Shown here: positions 26,506-35,094 of the stretch, in pieces
How positions within the stretch are numbered: the first letter of the stretch is position 1
How the letters are laid out: each line of letters begins with the position of its first letter
Origin: Candidatus Kirkpatrickella diaphorinae
Lineage (GTDB): Bacteria > Pseudomonadota > Alphaproteobacteria > Acetobacterales > Acetobacteraceae
DNA length: 64,000 bases
Reading direction: 5' to 3'
Assembly: GCF_025736875.1 (NCBI RefSeq)
Contig: NZ_CP107052.1
Span: forward strand, 1,940,501-2,004,500
Program-made: the position numbers and the translations under genes
Notes under the pieces: generated by a model
Seen by the model: only the letters and a program-made list of their open reading frames with translations
Databases searched by the model: none
What the model was told of the DNA's origin: nothing

Positions 26506-28517
26506 TAGATATCAAGCATCTCAACGGAACGCGCACGCTCCTGAATAAATTGAAAGCGCAGCTCGGGCTTCCGTCCCATAAGGCTCTCCACCTGATTGCG
26601 AGTCAGAGACTCGTCTTCCCGTGGGACAATGACACGAAGCATTGTGCGGTGGCGAGGGTCCATTGTCGTTTTTTTAAGATCGCTCACCGGCATTTCACCG
26701 AGACCTTTAAAGCGGGAAATTTCGACGCGCGCATTTGGTTTGAAATCCCGCTTGATGCAGCGATCCCGATCATCATCATTCATCGCATAAACGGTCTTGG
26801 GGCCATGCGTCAGGCGGTAAAGCGGCGGTTGCGCAAGGTAGAGATGGCCGCCTTCAATCAGGCGGGGCATTTCGCGGTAGAAGAAAGTCATCAGGAGGGA
26901 GGCGATATGCGCGCCATCAACGTCGGCATCTGTCATGATGATGACACGGCCATAACGCAGCTTTCCCGAATCAAACTGTCCGCCAATTCCGGCGCCAAGG
27001 GCTTCAACGAGGTCTTTCAATTCCTGATTGGCGCGCAGTTTTTCGGCTGTAGCGGAGGCGACATTCAGGATTTTGCCGCGTAGTGGCAGCACGGCCTGGG
27101 TTTCTCGGTCCCGCGCCTGACGGGCGGACCCACCGGCTGAATCTCCTTCGACAAGGAAGATCTCGGTCTCTGCTGCGTTCTCGCGCGTGCAATCCGTCAA
27201 TTTGCCGGGGAGGCGCAGGCGACGCGTCGCGCTTTTGCGCAGCGTATCCCGGTTTTCCTTCCGACGCAGCCGGTCTTCCGCCCGCTCAACAATCGCGGTG
27301 AGGAGTTGATCCGCCTGCGCGGGGTTGCCGCCCAGCCAATGGTCAATCCGGTCGCGCAACGCCCCCTCAACCAGGCGCGCAGCCTCCTGCGTTGTCAGTT
27401 TCTCCTTCGTCTGACCCTGGAAATGCGGGTCACGGATGAAGACGGAGAGCTTGCTGGCGACCATGCCCATAATGTCATCGGCTGTGATCACGCCAGCGCG
27501 TTTCATCGCGCGCTGCTCGCCCCAATGGCGGAAGCCCTTCAGGAGCGCGGCGCGGAGGCCGATCTCATGCGTGCCGCCCTGAGGGGTCGGGATGGTGTTA
27601 CAAAATGACGCGATGGCGGCCGAACCGCGAGAGATAAACGCAATCGCCCACTCGACCCGGCCACTTTCCTCTCCATTGGCGGATTTCGGGAGTTGTGCCT
27701 CGCCCGCCCATAACGGGGCCAGCAGCGTTTCAGGCACTTCAAGCTCCGTGATGAGACTATCCGCCAGACCATTCGGGAAATGGATGATGTCCGTCTCCGG
27801 CGTGTCGTCCGCTTTTTTGATGGATTCCGCTGCCATCTTCCAATGGATCGTGACATTGCGGAAGAGCGACGCTTTTGACCGGCAGAGGCGGTAAAGCCGA
27901 TCGGCTGAGAAACCAAGATTACCGAAAATCTGATGATCCGGGGTGAAACGCACCGCGGTGCCGCTGCGCCCCGACGCTTTGCCGATTTTCTCAAGCGCTG
28001 ACTGCGGGACGCCTCGCGCATAAACCTGCCGCCAAAGAGCGCGATCGCGTGTGACGTCCACCTGCAGAAAGGAGGAGAGCGCATTGACAACGGATGAGCC
28101 GACACCGTGTAAACCCCCCGATGTCTGATAGGCTTTGCCCGAAAACTTCCCCCCAGCATGGAGGGTTGTGAAAATCACCTCCAAGGCGGAGCGATCCTTG
28201 AATTTCGGATGGGCATCGACGGGGATGCCGCGCCCGTTATCGCGCACATAAAGCGTATCGGCGCTTTCGAGACTGACCTCGATCACATCGGCAAAACCGG
28301 CGACGGCTTCATCCATCGCATTATCGATGATCTCGGAGGCCAGATGGTGATAGGCCGTATCATCTGTGCCGCCAATATACATGCCGGGGCGTCGGCGCAC
28401 AGGCTCCAGCCCTTCCAGCACTTCAATCTGCGCGGCGTTATACACGCTCGCCGCCTTACTGGCGCGCTCACGTTTCGGGCGCTCAGGGCTTTGACCGGGG
28501 AAGAGATCGTCGCTCAT
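26505..28517 (-). CDS. parE: DNA topoisomerase IV subunit B
   Basis: ATPase subunit that decatenates chromosomes with ParC. About 670 residues. GHKL motifs EIIDNAMDEA, DNGRGIP and GLHGVGSSVVNALS; TOPRIM motifs EGDSAGGSA and DADVDGAHI; C-terminal tail with MGRKPELRFQFI. The length and the short tail fit ParE rather than GyrB. Two adjacent ATG codons (28520, 28517) are possible. parC is not in the window. Confidence 0.93.
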   Translation of the reverse strand: MSDDLFPGQSPERPKRERASKAASVYNAAQIEVLEGLEPVRRRPGMYIGGTDDTAYHHLASEIIDNAMDEAVAGFADVIEVSLESADTLYVRDNGRGIPVDAHPKFKDRSALEVIFTTLHAGGKFSGKAYQTSGGLHGVGSSVVNALSSFLQVDVTRDRALWRQVYARGVPQSALEKIGKASGRSGTAVRFTPDHQIFGNLGFSADRLYRLCRSKASLFRNVTIHWKMAAESIKKADDTPETDIIHFPNGLADSLITELEVPETLLAPLWAGEAQLPKSANGEESGRVEWAIAFISRGSAAIASFCNTIPTPQGGTHEIGLRAALLKGFRHWGEQRAMKRAGVITADDIMGMVASKLSVFIRDPHFQGQTKEKLTTQEAARLVEGALRDRIDHWLGGNPAQADQLLTAIVERAEDRLRRKENRDTLRKSATRRLRLPGKLTDCTRENAAETEIFLVEGDSAGGSARQARDRETQAVLPLRGKILNVASATAEKLRANQELKDLVEALGAGIGGQFDSGKLRYGRVIIMTDADVDGAHIASLLMTFFYREMPRLIEGGHLYLAQPPLYRLTHGPKTVYAMNDDDRDRCIKRDFKPNARVEISRFKGLGEMPVSDLKKTTMDPRHRTMLRVIVPREDESLTRNQVESLMGRKPELRFQFIQERARSVEMLDI

Positions 28518-28580
28518 CATCGTGCTTCGGCGTAGAGGCGTTGCATGTCAGGGCGCGCGGCCGGTCTCGTCACCATCATA

Positions 28581-29132
28581 TCAGTGTTTCGCGCTGCGTC
28601 TGCGACGATGCTGCTGCGCACAGGTTGTCGTGTTACGCGGGCCGCTGCAAGACTCAAAAGATTCCGGCTGGACGATGTCTTTACCCTCCGCATAATGTGA
28701 GAGATCCGCGCCGTCCTTGAGGGCGTCGATCTCATCGAACATCTGCATGCGCTGTGCGCAGAAAACCGTGCCAGCCTGCACGCCACCTTTGGATTGAACA
28801 TTTGCAAGCTGGGTCACGTAATCATCACGCTGGCGACTGGCGGCCCGCCCGTAATTGCTGCGGAAATAGCGATCGAGACGTCCCTCCTCCTCCGCGAGTT
28901 TCGGCCTGAATTTCGTCACGAAGGCATTATAGCGATCCTGTGCACTGCATGAGAGCGCCGTCACCATCAATTCACTTTTAAGACCCTGCACATTGAAAGC
29001 CTCATGCGTAGGTGACTCACCGCATGTGGCGGCGGCTTGCGCGATCGGAGAAGCAAAGAGAAGGGCGGCGGGAAAAAGCCCGGCTAAGCTGCACGCTTGT
29101 CTGAAGATTTTGACAACGTGACGTGGCTTCAT
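28581..29132 (-). CDS. Exported hypothetical protein
   Basis: About 183 residues with a Sec signal peptide (hydrophobic core about 12-25, cleavage after an ASPIAQAAA-type site near residue 34). The mature part has several Cys residues that could form disulfides, a central helical segment rich in charged residues and a basic C-terminus with a His/Arg cluster. I do not recognise the family. It lies downstream of nothing obvious and ahead of parE on the same strand. Confidence 0.65.
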   Translation of the reverse strand: MKPRHVVKIFRQACSLAGLFPAALLFASPIAQAAATCGESPTHEAFNVQGLKSELMVTALSCSAQDRYNAFVTKFRPKLAEEEGRLDRYFRSNYGRAASRQRDDYVTQLANVQSKGGVQAGTVFCAQRMQMFDEIDALKDGADLSHYAEGKDIVQPESFESCSGPRNTTTCAQQHRRRRSAKH

Positions 29133-29416
29133 GACAACTTCTCCAGATGGAATTGTAAGGGCGCGTTAAGGCGCGAGGGACCGGGACGAATGCGGAAAGA
29201 ATTACGACGGACAAGGCGCAAAATAAACCCATTTTTGCATTTGAGCGCTTGCATTGAAATGGATAAGGTGGGCACGTCGTCACTTCCTGGGATTATTGGG
29301 GGAGAAACGCTGGCGGCGCGCTTTCGTTTTTCCGATTATTCCTGTGCAAACGATCCGTCATATGAACGCATGGCCGACCCCACCATAGTCGGTCGTCCGA
29401 GAGGGGAGTTAAAAAT

Positions 29417-29983
29417 TTGCTGCGTGTTAAAAAGGTTTTAGGCTTCGCTGTGATGACTGCCGTGCTCGCGGCCTGTCATCGGCCGGTTCTGCCGGCACGT
29501 CTGATCGCACCTGACCCGTATGGCAATCTCAAAAAATCGGCTCTGTGTCAGCTCACGCCGGTCAAATCTGAGGAAGACGGTCGTAAACTGTCAACTGAAA
29601 TGACGGTGAGAAGTGATGACGGCTTCTGCACCCTCACCCTCAAGAAGCCGGAGGGCGGAAGTTACGCGTCTTTCGGCGTCGTGCCCCATCCGCAGCAGGG
29701 CAAGGTGCTGATTTATAATTATGAGGGGCAGACCTACCTGAACTACCGCGCCGACACCGCCTATGCAGGCGATGATGCTTTTACCGTCATTTTGATTCCG
29801 TCAATTGATGCGCCGCGTGTCGCCCTTGACGTCAAGGTAAATGTCCAGGCCACACCCATCGTGCCCGTGACGCCCGGCGCGGCTTCAACGCTGGAGGCTG
29901 GCGCGACGCCAGCAGCCTCGACAGCGGACGCGGCAAAAAAACCGACCAACGAAACCGAAAAAGCCAGCGCGCAAAAGGCGTGA
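29417..29983 (+). CDS. Putative lipoprotein of unknown function
   Basis: About 188 residues from a TTG at 29417 with GAGGGGAG at 29400-29407, the best-placed ribosome site. The signal ends in a lipobox (VLAAC). The mature part has a beta-rich middle (FGVVPHPQQGKVLIYN ... GDDAFTVILIPS), like an Ig-type fold, and a low-complexity Ala/Thr/Pro tail. Family not recognised. It stands alone in its direction, ending at a hairpin before the Rrf2 gene. Confidence 0.75.
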   Translation: MLRVKKVLGFAVMTAVLAACHRPVLPARLIAPDPYGNLKKSALCQLTPVKSEEDGRKLSTEMTVRSDDGFCTLTLKKPEGGSYASFGVVPHPQQGKVLIYNYEGQTYLNYRADTAYAGDDAFTVILIPSIDAPRVALDVKVNVQATPIVPVTPGAASTLEAGATPAASTADAAKKPTNETEKASAQKA

Positions 29984-29993
29984 AGCATGACCG

Positions 29994-30011
29994 CCCCGGC
30001 GATGGCCGGGG
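29994..30011. terminator. GC-rich hairpin between convergent genes
   Basis: CCCCGGC (29994-30000) and GCCGGGG (30005-30011) form a perfect 7 bp stem with loop GATG between the lipoprotein and Rrf2 genes. Only a short T-containing run (TTGTGGTCT) follows, so it is a plausible but not canonical terminator. Confidence 0.5.
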
Positions 30012-30019
30012 TTGTGGTC

Positions 30020-30469
30020 TCAAATCGAGAAAGTAATCGGCTCCTCAACCGGACGACGCAGGCCGCGTTTCTCCGCGCGACGGATCAGCTCCTCCAATGA
30101 AATCTCCGCCATTTCTTTTTTCATTCGAAGGTCAAGTGTCTGCCAGCATGGGTCAATAACCTCCCGGAAAAGAGGGTTGGATGTATCATCCATCGGCGCA
30201 GGCTCATCAAGCAGGACGGCCTGTGCGATATCATCAAGTGAGATATCGCGTCGCGCCCGTCCCAGGCGGTAACCGCCTTTGGGGCCGCGCACGCTCTCCA
30301 GCAGGCCGCTGCGGGACAATGTCTGCAAAACGGGTTCAATCCCGCGACGTGCCAGGCCCGTACGCGCCGCAAGCTCGACGCCGCTGACGAGGTCCGTGCG
30401 CCCCGTGTGAAAAGCGATGTCCAACATGACGGTGACTGCCGTCATCGCTCTGTCACGTCGCAGATACAT
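30020..30469 (-). CDS. Rrf2-family transcriptional regulator (CymR-like, no Fe-S cysteines)
   Basis: 149 residues with the Rrf2 winged helix-turn-helix: a recognition region around VELAARTGLARR and a wing at RGPKGGYRLG. It has only one Cys (Cys108, in VIDPCWQTL), so it lacks the three cysteines that hold the IscR cluster and more resembles CymR-type regulators of sulfur metabolism. GGAGG lies 9 nt before the ATG. It is divergent from cysK across a 90 bp gap holding an inverted repeat, suggesting it controls cysK and itself. Ligand unknown. Confidence 0.85.
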   Translation of the reverse strand: MYLRRDRAMTAVTVMLDIAFHTGRTDLVSGVELAARTGLARRGIEPVLQTLSRSGLLESVRGPKGGYRLGRARRDISLDDIAQAVLLDEPAPMDDTSNPLFREVIDPCWQTLDLRMKKEMAEISLEELIRRAEKRGLRRPVEEPITFSI

Positions 30470-30490
30470 TTTAAATTTCCTCCGAATGGC

Positions 30491-30507
30491 CTGTTTATAT
30501 ATAACAG
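30491..30507. promoter_or_regulatory. Putative Rrf2 operator between rrf2 and cysK
   Basis: CTGTT-TATATAT-AACAG is a symmetric 17 bp element with 5 bp perfect arms and an AT core, in the divergent promoter gap, 52 nt before the cysK start and 22 nt before the regulator start. Position and symmetry suggest an operator for the adjacent regulator; the AT-rich core also resembles a -10 region. Confidence 0.45.
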
Positions 30508-30559
30508 TTTCACGTCGTATTTTAAAATAGCGTTATCGAGTCATGCGCGGGAGGTTATT

Positions 30560-31588
30560 ATGTCATCGGGTCAAGGACCGGCATCTCGGATCGCGATTGA
30601 AAACGCGGCTGAGTCCGCCGCGGGGCGCAGGCAGGGGCCGCGCATGCATGGGCGGGTCTACGGGTCAATTCTTGAGACAGTGGGGGCAACGCCCCTCGTC
30701 GCAGCGCCGCGCCTGCAACAGAAGGAAGGGCTCCACGCGCAGATCCTTCTCAAACTCGAATTTTTCAATCCGCTCGGATCGGTCAAGGATCGGATTGGCC
30801 TGGCGATGATTGAAGACGCCGAGGCGCAGGGCCTGATCACGCCCGGGCGCACGGTGCTGATTGAGCCAACCTCCGGCAATACGGGTATATCGCTCGCCTT
30901 TGTGGCGGCGGCGCGGGGTTACCGGTTGATTGTCACCATGCCGGAGAGTGCTTCAACCGAACGCCGGAAAATGATGCGCCTTCTGAACGCGCATCTGGAA
31001 TTAACGCCCTCATCCCGCGGGATGGCCGGCGCGATCGACCGCGCGCGTGAGCTTGTGGCTTCATTGCCGGATGCCTGGATGCCCAGCCAGTTTGACAACC
31101 CGTCCAATCCTGACATCCATGCCCGTGGCACGGCAGAAGAAATCTGGGCGGACACGCAGGGCCAGGTGGATATGGTTGTCGCAGGTCTCGGAACAGGTGG
31201 CACTTTAACCGGTATCGCACGCACTCTGGGCGCGCGACGGCCCGGTATGGCGTTCTGGGGCGTTGAACCCTCTGAGAGCGCCGTCCTGCATGGTGATCGG
31301 CCCGGTCCGCACGGTATTCAGGGGATCGGGCCGGGTTTTTGCCCGCATATACTCGACACGTCCCTCCTGACCGGGGTCAAAACCGTTTCGGAGCGGGAAG
31401 CCATTGCGGCGGCGCGTCTCTGCGCACGGGTGGAGGGCATTCCGATCGGGATTTCATCCGGCGCAGCCCTCTCCGCCGCGTTGGAGCTTGCACGGGCGCC
31501 GGAAAATAAGGGGAAGGTCATCGTGACGATGATCCCCTCATTTGCGGAGCGATATCTCTCCACGTCGCTCTTTACCGGCCTCGTTTAA
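30560..31588 (+). CDS. cysK: Cysteine synthase (O-acetylserine sulfhydrylase)
   Basis: PLP enzyme that makes cysteine from O-acetylserine and sulfide. About 342 residues. The PLP-binding Lys is in GSVKDRIG, the Asn/Ser/Thr loop is PTSGNTGIS and the phosphate loop is GLGTGGTLTG. ATG 30560 has GGGAGG at 30549-30554. This adds about 30 residues ahead of the usual family start (VYGSILETVGATP), an unusual N-terminal extension; a start at the internal MHGR (30644) lacks a good ribosome site. Likely regulated by the divergent Rrf2 protein. Confidence 0.93.
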   Translation: MSSGQGPASRIAIENAAESAAGRRQGPRMHGRVYGSILETVGATPLVAAPRLQQKEGLHAQILLKLEFFNPLGSVKDRIGLAMIEDAEAQGLITPGRTVLIEPTSGNTGISLAFVAAARGYRLIVTMPESASTERRKMMRLLNAHLELTPSSRGMAGAIDRARELVASLPDAWMPSQFDNPSNPDIHARGTAEEIWADTQGQVDMVVAGLGTGGTLTGIARTLGARRPGMAFWGVEPSESAVLHGDRPGPHGIQGIGPGFCPHILDTSLLTGVKTVSEREAIAAARLCARVEGIPIGISSGAALSAALELARAPENKGKVIVTMIPSFAERYLSTSLFTGLV

Positions 31589-31595
31589 CTGACCC

Positions 31596-31613
31596 GCCCG
31601 CAATAAAGCGGGC
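31596..31613. terminator. Hairpin between cysK and the OmpA-like gene
   Basis: GCCCGC-AATAAA-GCGGGC is a perfect 6 bp stem between two convergent genes. It has no U-tract, so the terminator call rests on position. Confidence 0.4.
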
Positions 31614-31640
31614 GCGCCTGCCCATGTCGACGCTTCATGA

Positions 31641-32858
31641 TCAGTCAAGGATGATGGCGACGCGACGATTTTGCGGCTCACGCGTGTTCGGCTTCGTGCG
31701 TACGAGTGGGTCCGCGTCCCCGAAACCGCGTGTTTCGATTGTGCCCTCAGCCACGCCATCGCGAATCAGCTCAGATTTAACCGCGCGCGCCCGGCGGAGG
31801 GAGAGCTGCATATTATAGGCCTTGCCGCGCGCACCCGGCTGGCCCGCACTATTATCCGTATAGCCGTTCACCTTGATACGCGTCTCACCAACATGCGAGG
31901 CATTCTGGGCGGCGGCTTCGATCACCGCGCGTGCCCGGTTTGAGAGATCGGCTTTGTCCCAATCGAAGAAGACAAGATAGGTGCGTGCCGGGGCAGGGCC
32001 GGGTGCCTGAACCGGCGTATCAACGTGCGGCGCAGGCGGTGGCGGCGGGTTGAACTCATACCGCAAACCCAGCATGGCGGAATGATTGAAATAAGTCGTG
32101 GTTGAGCGATTTCCCTCCGCCACGGCGCCCGGCGTATAGCCAGCATCTGTCAGCACGCCATTTGCGCGGCCATGGTGACTTTGCGGCCCCAGCATCGTCA
32201 TGAAACGATATTCGGTCGTGAGAGATAGGCCCGGCGCGTGCGGGACCGGGAAGGCGAGGCCGAAAATAGCCTGATAGGCGAAATTGCCGAATGTGCCGCC
32301 AACATGCTGGTTATAACCGAGTGACGGAATGGCGATATTGAAGTCGCTTCTCTGCCACGCATAACCGATACCCGCGCCGAAATAAGGGAAGATCCAGTTT
32401 TTCCCCAGATCCATGTCGAATAATGCGTTGGCCATGGCGCCATAGACTTTCTGACCGCCACTTGTAACCGGAGAACCATGGTTGCTGCGATAATAACCGA
32501 GATTGCTGTCCCGATAATTGCCTTCAACCTCAACGCGGAACCCATTGCCGAAGCCCCAACCGACTGAGCCCAGCCCTGCCGCCCCGACATCATATTTATC
32601 GCGTCCGACCGGGAAACTGGGAGAGCTGCGATTAACCTGATCCTGGTTGAAAGTCGCACCGCCCTCACCGTTAATATAGAGCCCGGTCACAGGTTGGGCC
32701 TTTGCAACGCAGATTGTCCCGACGGAAAAAATCAGGCCGAGCGCCGAACCTGCCAGGCGATGGCGACGCGGCATGTCAGCGCGTTTCCCGCGGGCGCGCG
32801 ATGGAGTTTTAACGGCGCATGACCCGTTTAGCTTATCGTGTCGGGTCCGGGTTGCCAT
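31641..32858 (-). CDS. OmpA-family outer membrane protein
   Basis: About 405 residues from ATG 32856-32858, which has GGAG 8 nt upstream. A long charged n-region precedes a signal peptide (about residues 30-55, cleavage near VAKAQP), then an eight-stranded beta-barrel with alternating aromatic residues, a proline-rich hinge (FNPPPPPAPHVD) and a C-terminal OmpA domain (FFDWDKADLS, GYTDNSAG, LSLRRARAV) that binds peptidoglycan. It is probably an abundant structural porin. The n-region is longer than usual, so the true start may be further in. Confidence 0.9.
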   Translation of the reverse strand: MATRTRHDKLNGSCAVKTPSRARGKRADMPRRHRLAGSALGLIFSVGTICVAKAQPVTGLYINGEGGATFNQDQVNRSSPSFPVGRDKYDVGAAGLGSVGWGFGNGFRVEVEGNYRDSNLGYYRSNHGSPVTSGGQKVYGAMANALFDMDLGKNWIFPYFGAGIGYAWQRSDFNIAIPSLGYNQHVGGTFGNFAYQAIFGLAFPVPHAPGLSLTTEYRFMTMLGPQSHHGRANGVLTDAGYTPGAVAEGNRSTTTYFNHSAMLGLRYEFNPPPPPAPHVDTPVQAPGPAPARTYLVFFDWDKADLSNRARAVIEAAAQNASHVGETRIKVNGYTDNSAGQPGARGKAYNMQLSLRRARAVKSELIRDGVAEGTIETRGFGDADPLVRTKPNTREPQNRRVAIILD

Positions 32859-32942
32859 CGCATGTTCTCCGTGCTCGGTGATCACCCCGGCCTTTGGGGG
32901 ATCATTGTTGTGTTAAAAGACGCAGCGCGCCCAAAGGTTCGC

Positions 32943-32977
32943 ATCATGGTGAAGGGTCACGAACCCTGTATCATGAT
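32943..32977. terminator. Two-part hairpin upstream of the OmpA-like gene
   Basis: ATCATG (32943-32948) pairs with CATGAT (32972-32977) around an inner AGGGT-CACGA-ACCCT hairpin (32953-32967). It is 60 nt past the DUF1491 stop and about 85 nt before the omp start, so it may end the upstream transcript or lie in the omp leader. No U-tract. Confidence 0.35.
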
Positions 32978-33038
32978 CCGGATTAAGGGAAACTTTCCCC
33001 GCCATGCAGCGGGTATCAGCCTTGTCCCCCGCCATATG

Positions 33039-33371
33039 TCAGTCGGATGATCCATGCCGGGTTGTCAGCTCTTTTTCAATCGGGTCAGAAACAGCAGAGG
33101 TTTCAAGCTCCAATATCCAGAGATCCGGATCATATTTCTCCTGACGGATAAAGAACGAGTCAAGATCACCCTGGCTCGCCATAGGCAGGCGCTCCCAACC
33201 ATCTGAGAGTGCGCGTTCCCTCAATACCGCAATGTCTCGGTTTCTGTCGATCAATATGATGTACGGCGTGCCGGCATCAATATCACCTTTTTTGACAATT
33301 GTTGCGATATTGCCGCGCTGCGCCTGCTGTCGTATCAGGGCGCGAATCCAGAATTCTGTTTTCAATCTCAT
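33039..33371 (-). CDS. DUF1491 family protein
   Basis: 110 residues matching the DUF1491 pattern of alphaproteobacteria: an N-terminal KTEFWIRALIRQQAQRG-like segment, a middle GTPYIILIDRN region and the DLWILELE tail. No function is known for the family. It starts 8 nt after the protease gene stop, so it is the last gene of that transcript. There is no signal peptide or membrane segment. Confidence 0.8.
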   Translation of the reverse strand: MRLKTEFWIRALIRQQAQRGNIATIVKKGDIDAGTPYIILIDRNRDIAVLRERALSDGWERLPMASQGDLDSFFIRQEKYDPDLWILELETSAVSDPIEKELTTRHGSSD

Positions 33372-33379
33372 GTGATCTG

Positions 33380-34900
33380 TCAGGGAAGCTGAGTATTCGG
33401 CGCGTCAATATCGGGTATCGCCCGTAACGCTGCTTTGTAAAGAAGGGGATGCGTGACAATGGATCTGGCAACATCCAGATCGGCCTCTGTTCCCAAGGCC
33501 GCGGGGCATTGACGCCGGATTTCGAGGATGCGGGGCACGGGGACGGGATAGCGTAAATCCCGTGAAACGCGGATGAGACTTTCATTCAGTAAGTGGCCGG
33601 TTTGAAGAGCCGATAATTGCTCCTGCAGATAGGCGCTGCCACGTGAGGTGCAGATCTGAGGGATGATGCCCACGCCTTGAAGGGGCCAACCTAAAGGGGC
33701 GAGCACGCGGCTCCACGTCACGAAGATTTCACCCTTATTCGGCATCTGCCCGACGGCCTGCACCAGCCCTTTACCTAGAGTGGCGCTGCCAACCACGACG
33801 GCGCGCCGATGGTCCGCCAGCGCAGCGGCAAGGATTTCCGCCGCGCTGGCCGTGCGTCCGTCGACGAGGATGGCGATCGGCAGATTTTGCGTCATATCGC
33901 CGCCCTGCACGGTCCAGATGTGGTTGGCTTGCGGGTCTCGGCCTTTTGTGACCACGGCAATGCCATGATTCAGGACCAGCGCAACCGCTGTCACAGCCTG
34001 TTGCAGAACGCCGCCGCGATCTCCCCGCAAATCCAGGATGATGGCTCTGATTTTATCTTCCGTCAGGGCCTGATCAAGATATTGGCTAAGCTCCTCCGCT
34101 GTATCGGAAGAGAATGCCGTGATCCGGAAAATCGCCACCCGGTTTTTGACCTCGATATAGACGGTCTGCGGGGGGACCTGCTGAAGGCGGATTTCCTGCT
34201 CGAACGCGGCCTCACCGGGTTTACGCAGGGTGAGCCTGACGGCCCGCCCGGCGGGGCCTTGCAGCATGGACGCAATCTCGTCCAGATTTTCGCCCTTCAC
34301 ACGCTGCCCGTTGACGGCCAGAAGATATGTCCCCGCATCAAGCCCGGCAGACCATGCCGGACCATTGGCATTGATGGAGGCGATAATGACCGCATCATGT
34401 GACAGGCCCAATGTCACACCGATATTGCCTTCATCGCCTGATCTCTCCCGCCGGTCATCGGCGGCGGGGTCAGGGCCGACATAGCGGGAATATGGGTCAA
34501 GATGGTTGAAGAGCTCATCAAAGAAACTCTGCATCAGCGCTTCCTGACCCACGGCGCGCAAAGTTTTCGAGTGCGCCCAGGCCGTATTGAACACCTTGAT
34601 GGTGAACTGGACGCAGCTCGATAAATCCGCACCATTGGGGGGGGTAAAGCTGGCGATCTCCTTCTGGCCGATATCCATTCTGACAGATTGCGATGTCTTG
34701 CCATCACCAGGCAGAATGGTGAGGGAAATGGAAGGGTCGATGGCTGTCAGGCCATCCAGTCCCCAGAAACAGAAAGTCCTAAAATCCTGTGGTTCAAGCG
34801 TACGGGGATGGATAAAGCGGAGGGCGGATTCAATGACGCTGGCAACGAGGCTCTGATTGAGGGTCACAACCTCATCCGCCCTGACCTGGATCGGCGTCAA
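33380..34900 (-). CDS. C-terminal processing protease (S41 family, CtpA-like)
   Basis: Serine protease of the periplasm. Residue order: N-terminal helical part, PDZ domain (about 140-220, GPAWSAGLDAGTYLL), then the catalytic domain with Ser in DGRTASAAEIL and Lys in TLGKGLVQ, the S41 Ser/Lys dyad. The only ATG/GTG/TTG start is TTG at 34900, but in frame upstream lies a signal-peptide-like stretch (PLCSALFCAWLVL ... VRADEV) that reaches a CTG at 34973-34975 before the first stop. The protein therefore probably starts there or at another unusual codon. It is last but one in the gltX-to-DUF1491 run. Confidence 0.82.
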   Translation of the reverse strand: MTPIQVRADEVVTLNQSLVASVIESALRFIHPRTLEPQDFRTFCFWGLDGLTAIDPSISLTILPGDGKTSQSVRMDIGQKEIASFTPPNGADLSSCVQFTIKVFNTAWAHSKTLRAVGQEALMQSFFDELFNHLDPYSRYVGPDPAADDRRERSGDEGNIGVTLGLSHDAVIIASINANGPAWSAGLDAGTYLLAVNGQRVKGENLDEIASMLQGPAGRAVRLTLRKPGEAAFEQEIRLQQVPPQTVYIEVKNRVAIFRITAFSSDTAEELSQYLDQALTEDKIRAIILDLRGDRGGVLQQAVTAVALVLNHGIAVVTKGRDPQANHIWTVQGGDMTQNLPIAILVDGRTASAAEILAAALADHRRAVVVGSATLGKGLVQAVGQMPNKGEIFVTWSRVLAPLGWPLQGVGIIPQICTSRGSAYLQEQLSALQTGHLLNESLIRVSRDLRYPVPVPRILEIRRQCPAALGTEADLDVARSIVTHPLLYKAALRAIPDIDAPNTQLP

Positions 34901-35094
34901 GACAAGCCATGCACAGAAAAGGGCACTGCATAAAGGCCGTGCATTTTGTGCAAAGGATGCTTTGAAGGGTTTCAGGGCAGAGGACCTTGCAGACCGAAAT
35001 ACAGCCAGACACTATACAGTGTAAAAAATTTTTCGTGCAATGCAAATGCGGCTTGCCGCGGGCCCTTCAAAAGCGCGCGGGCCGTGACGGCCCA

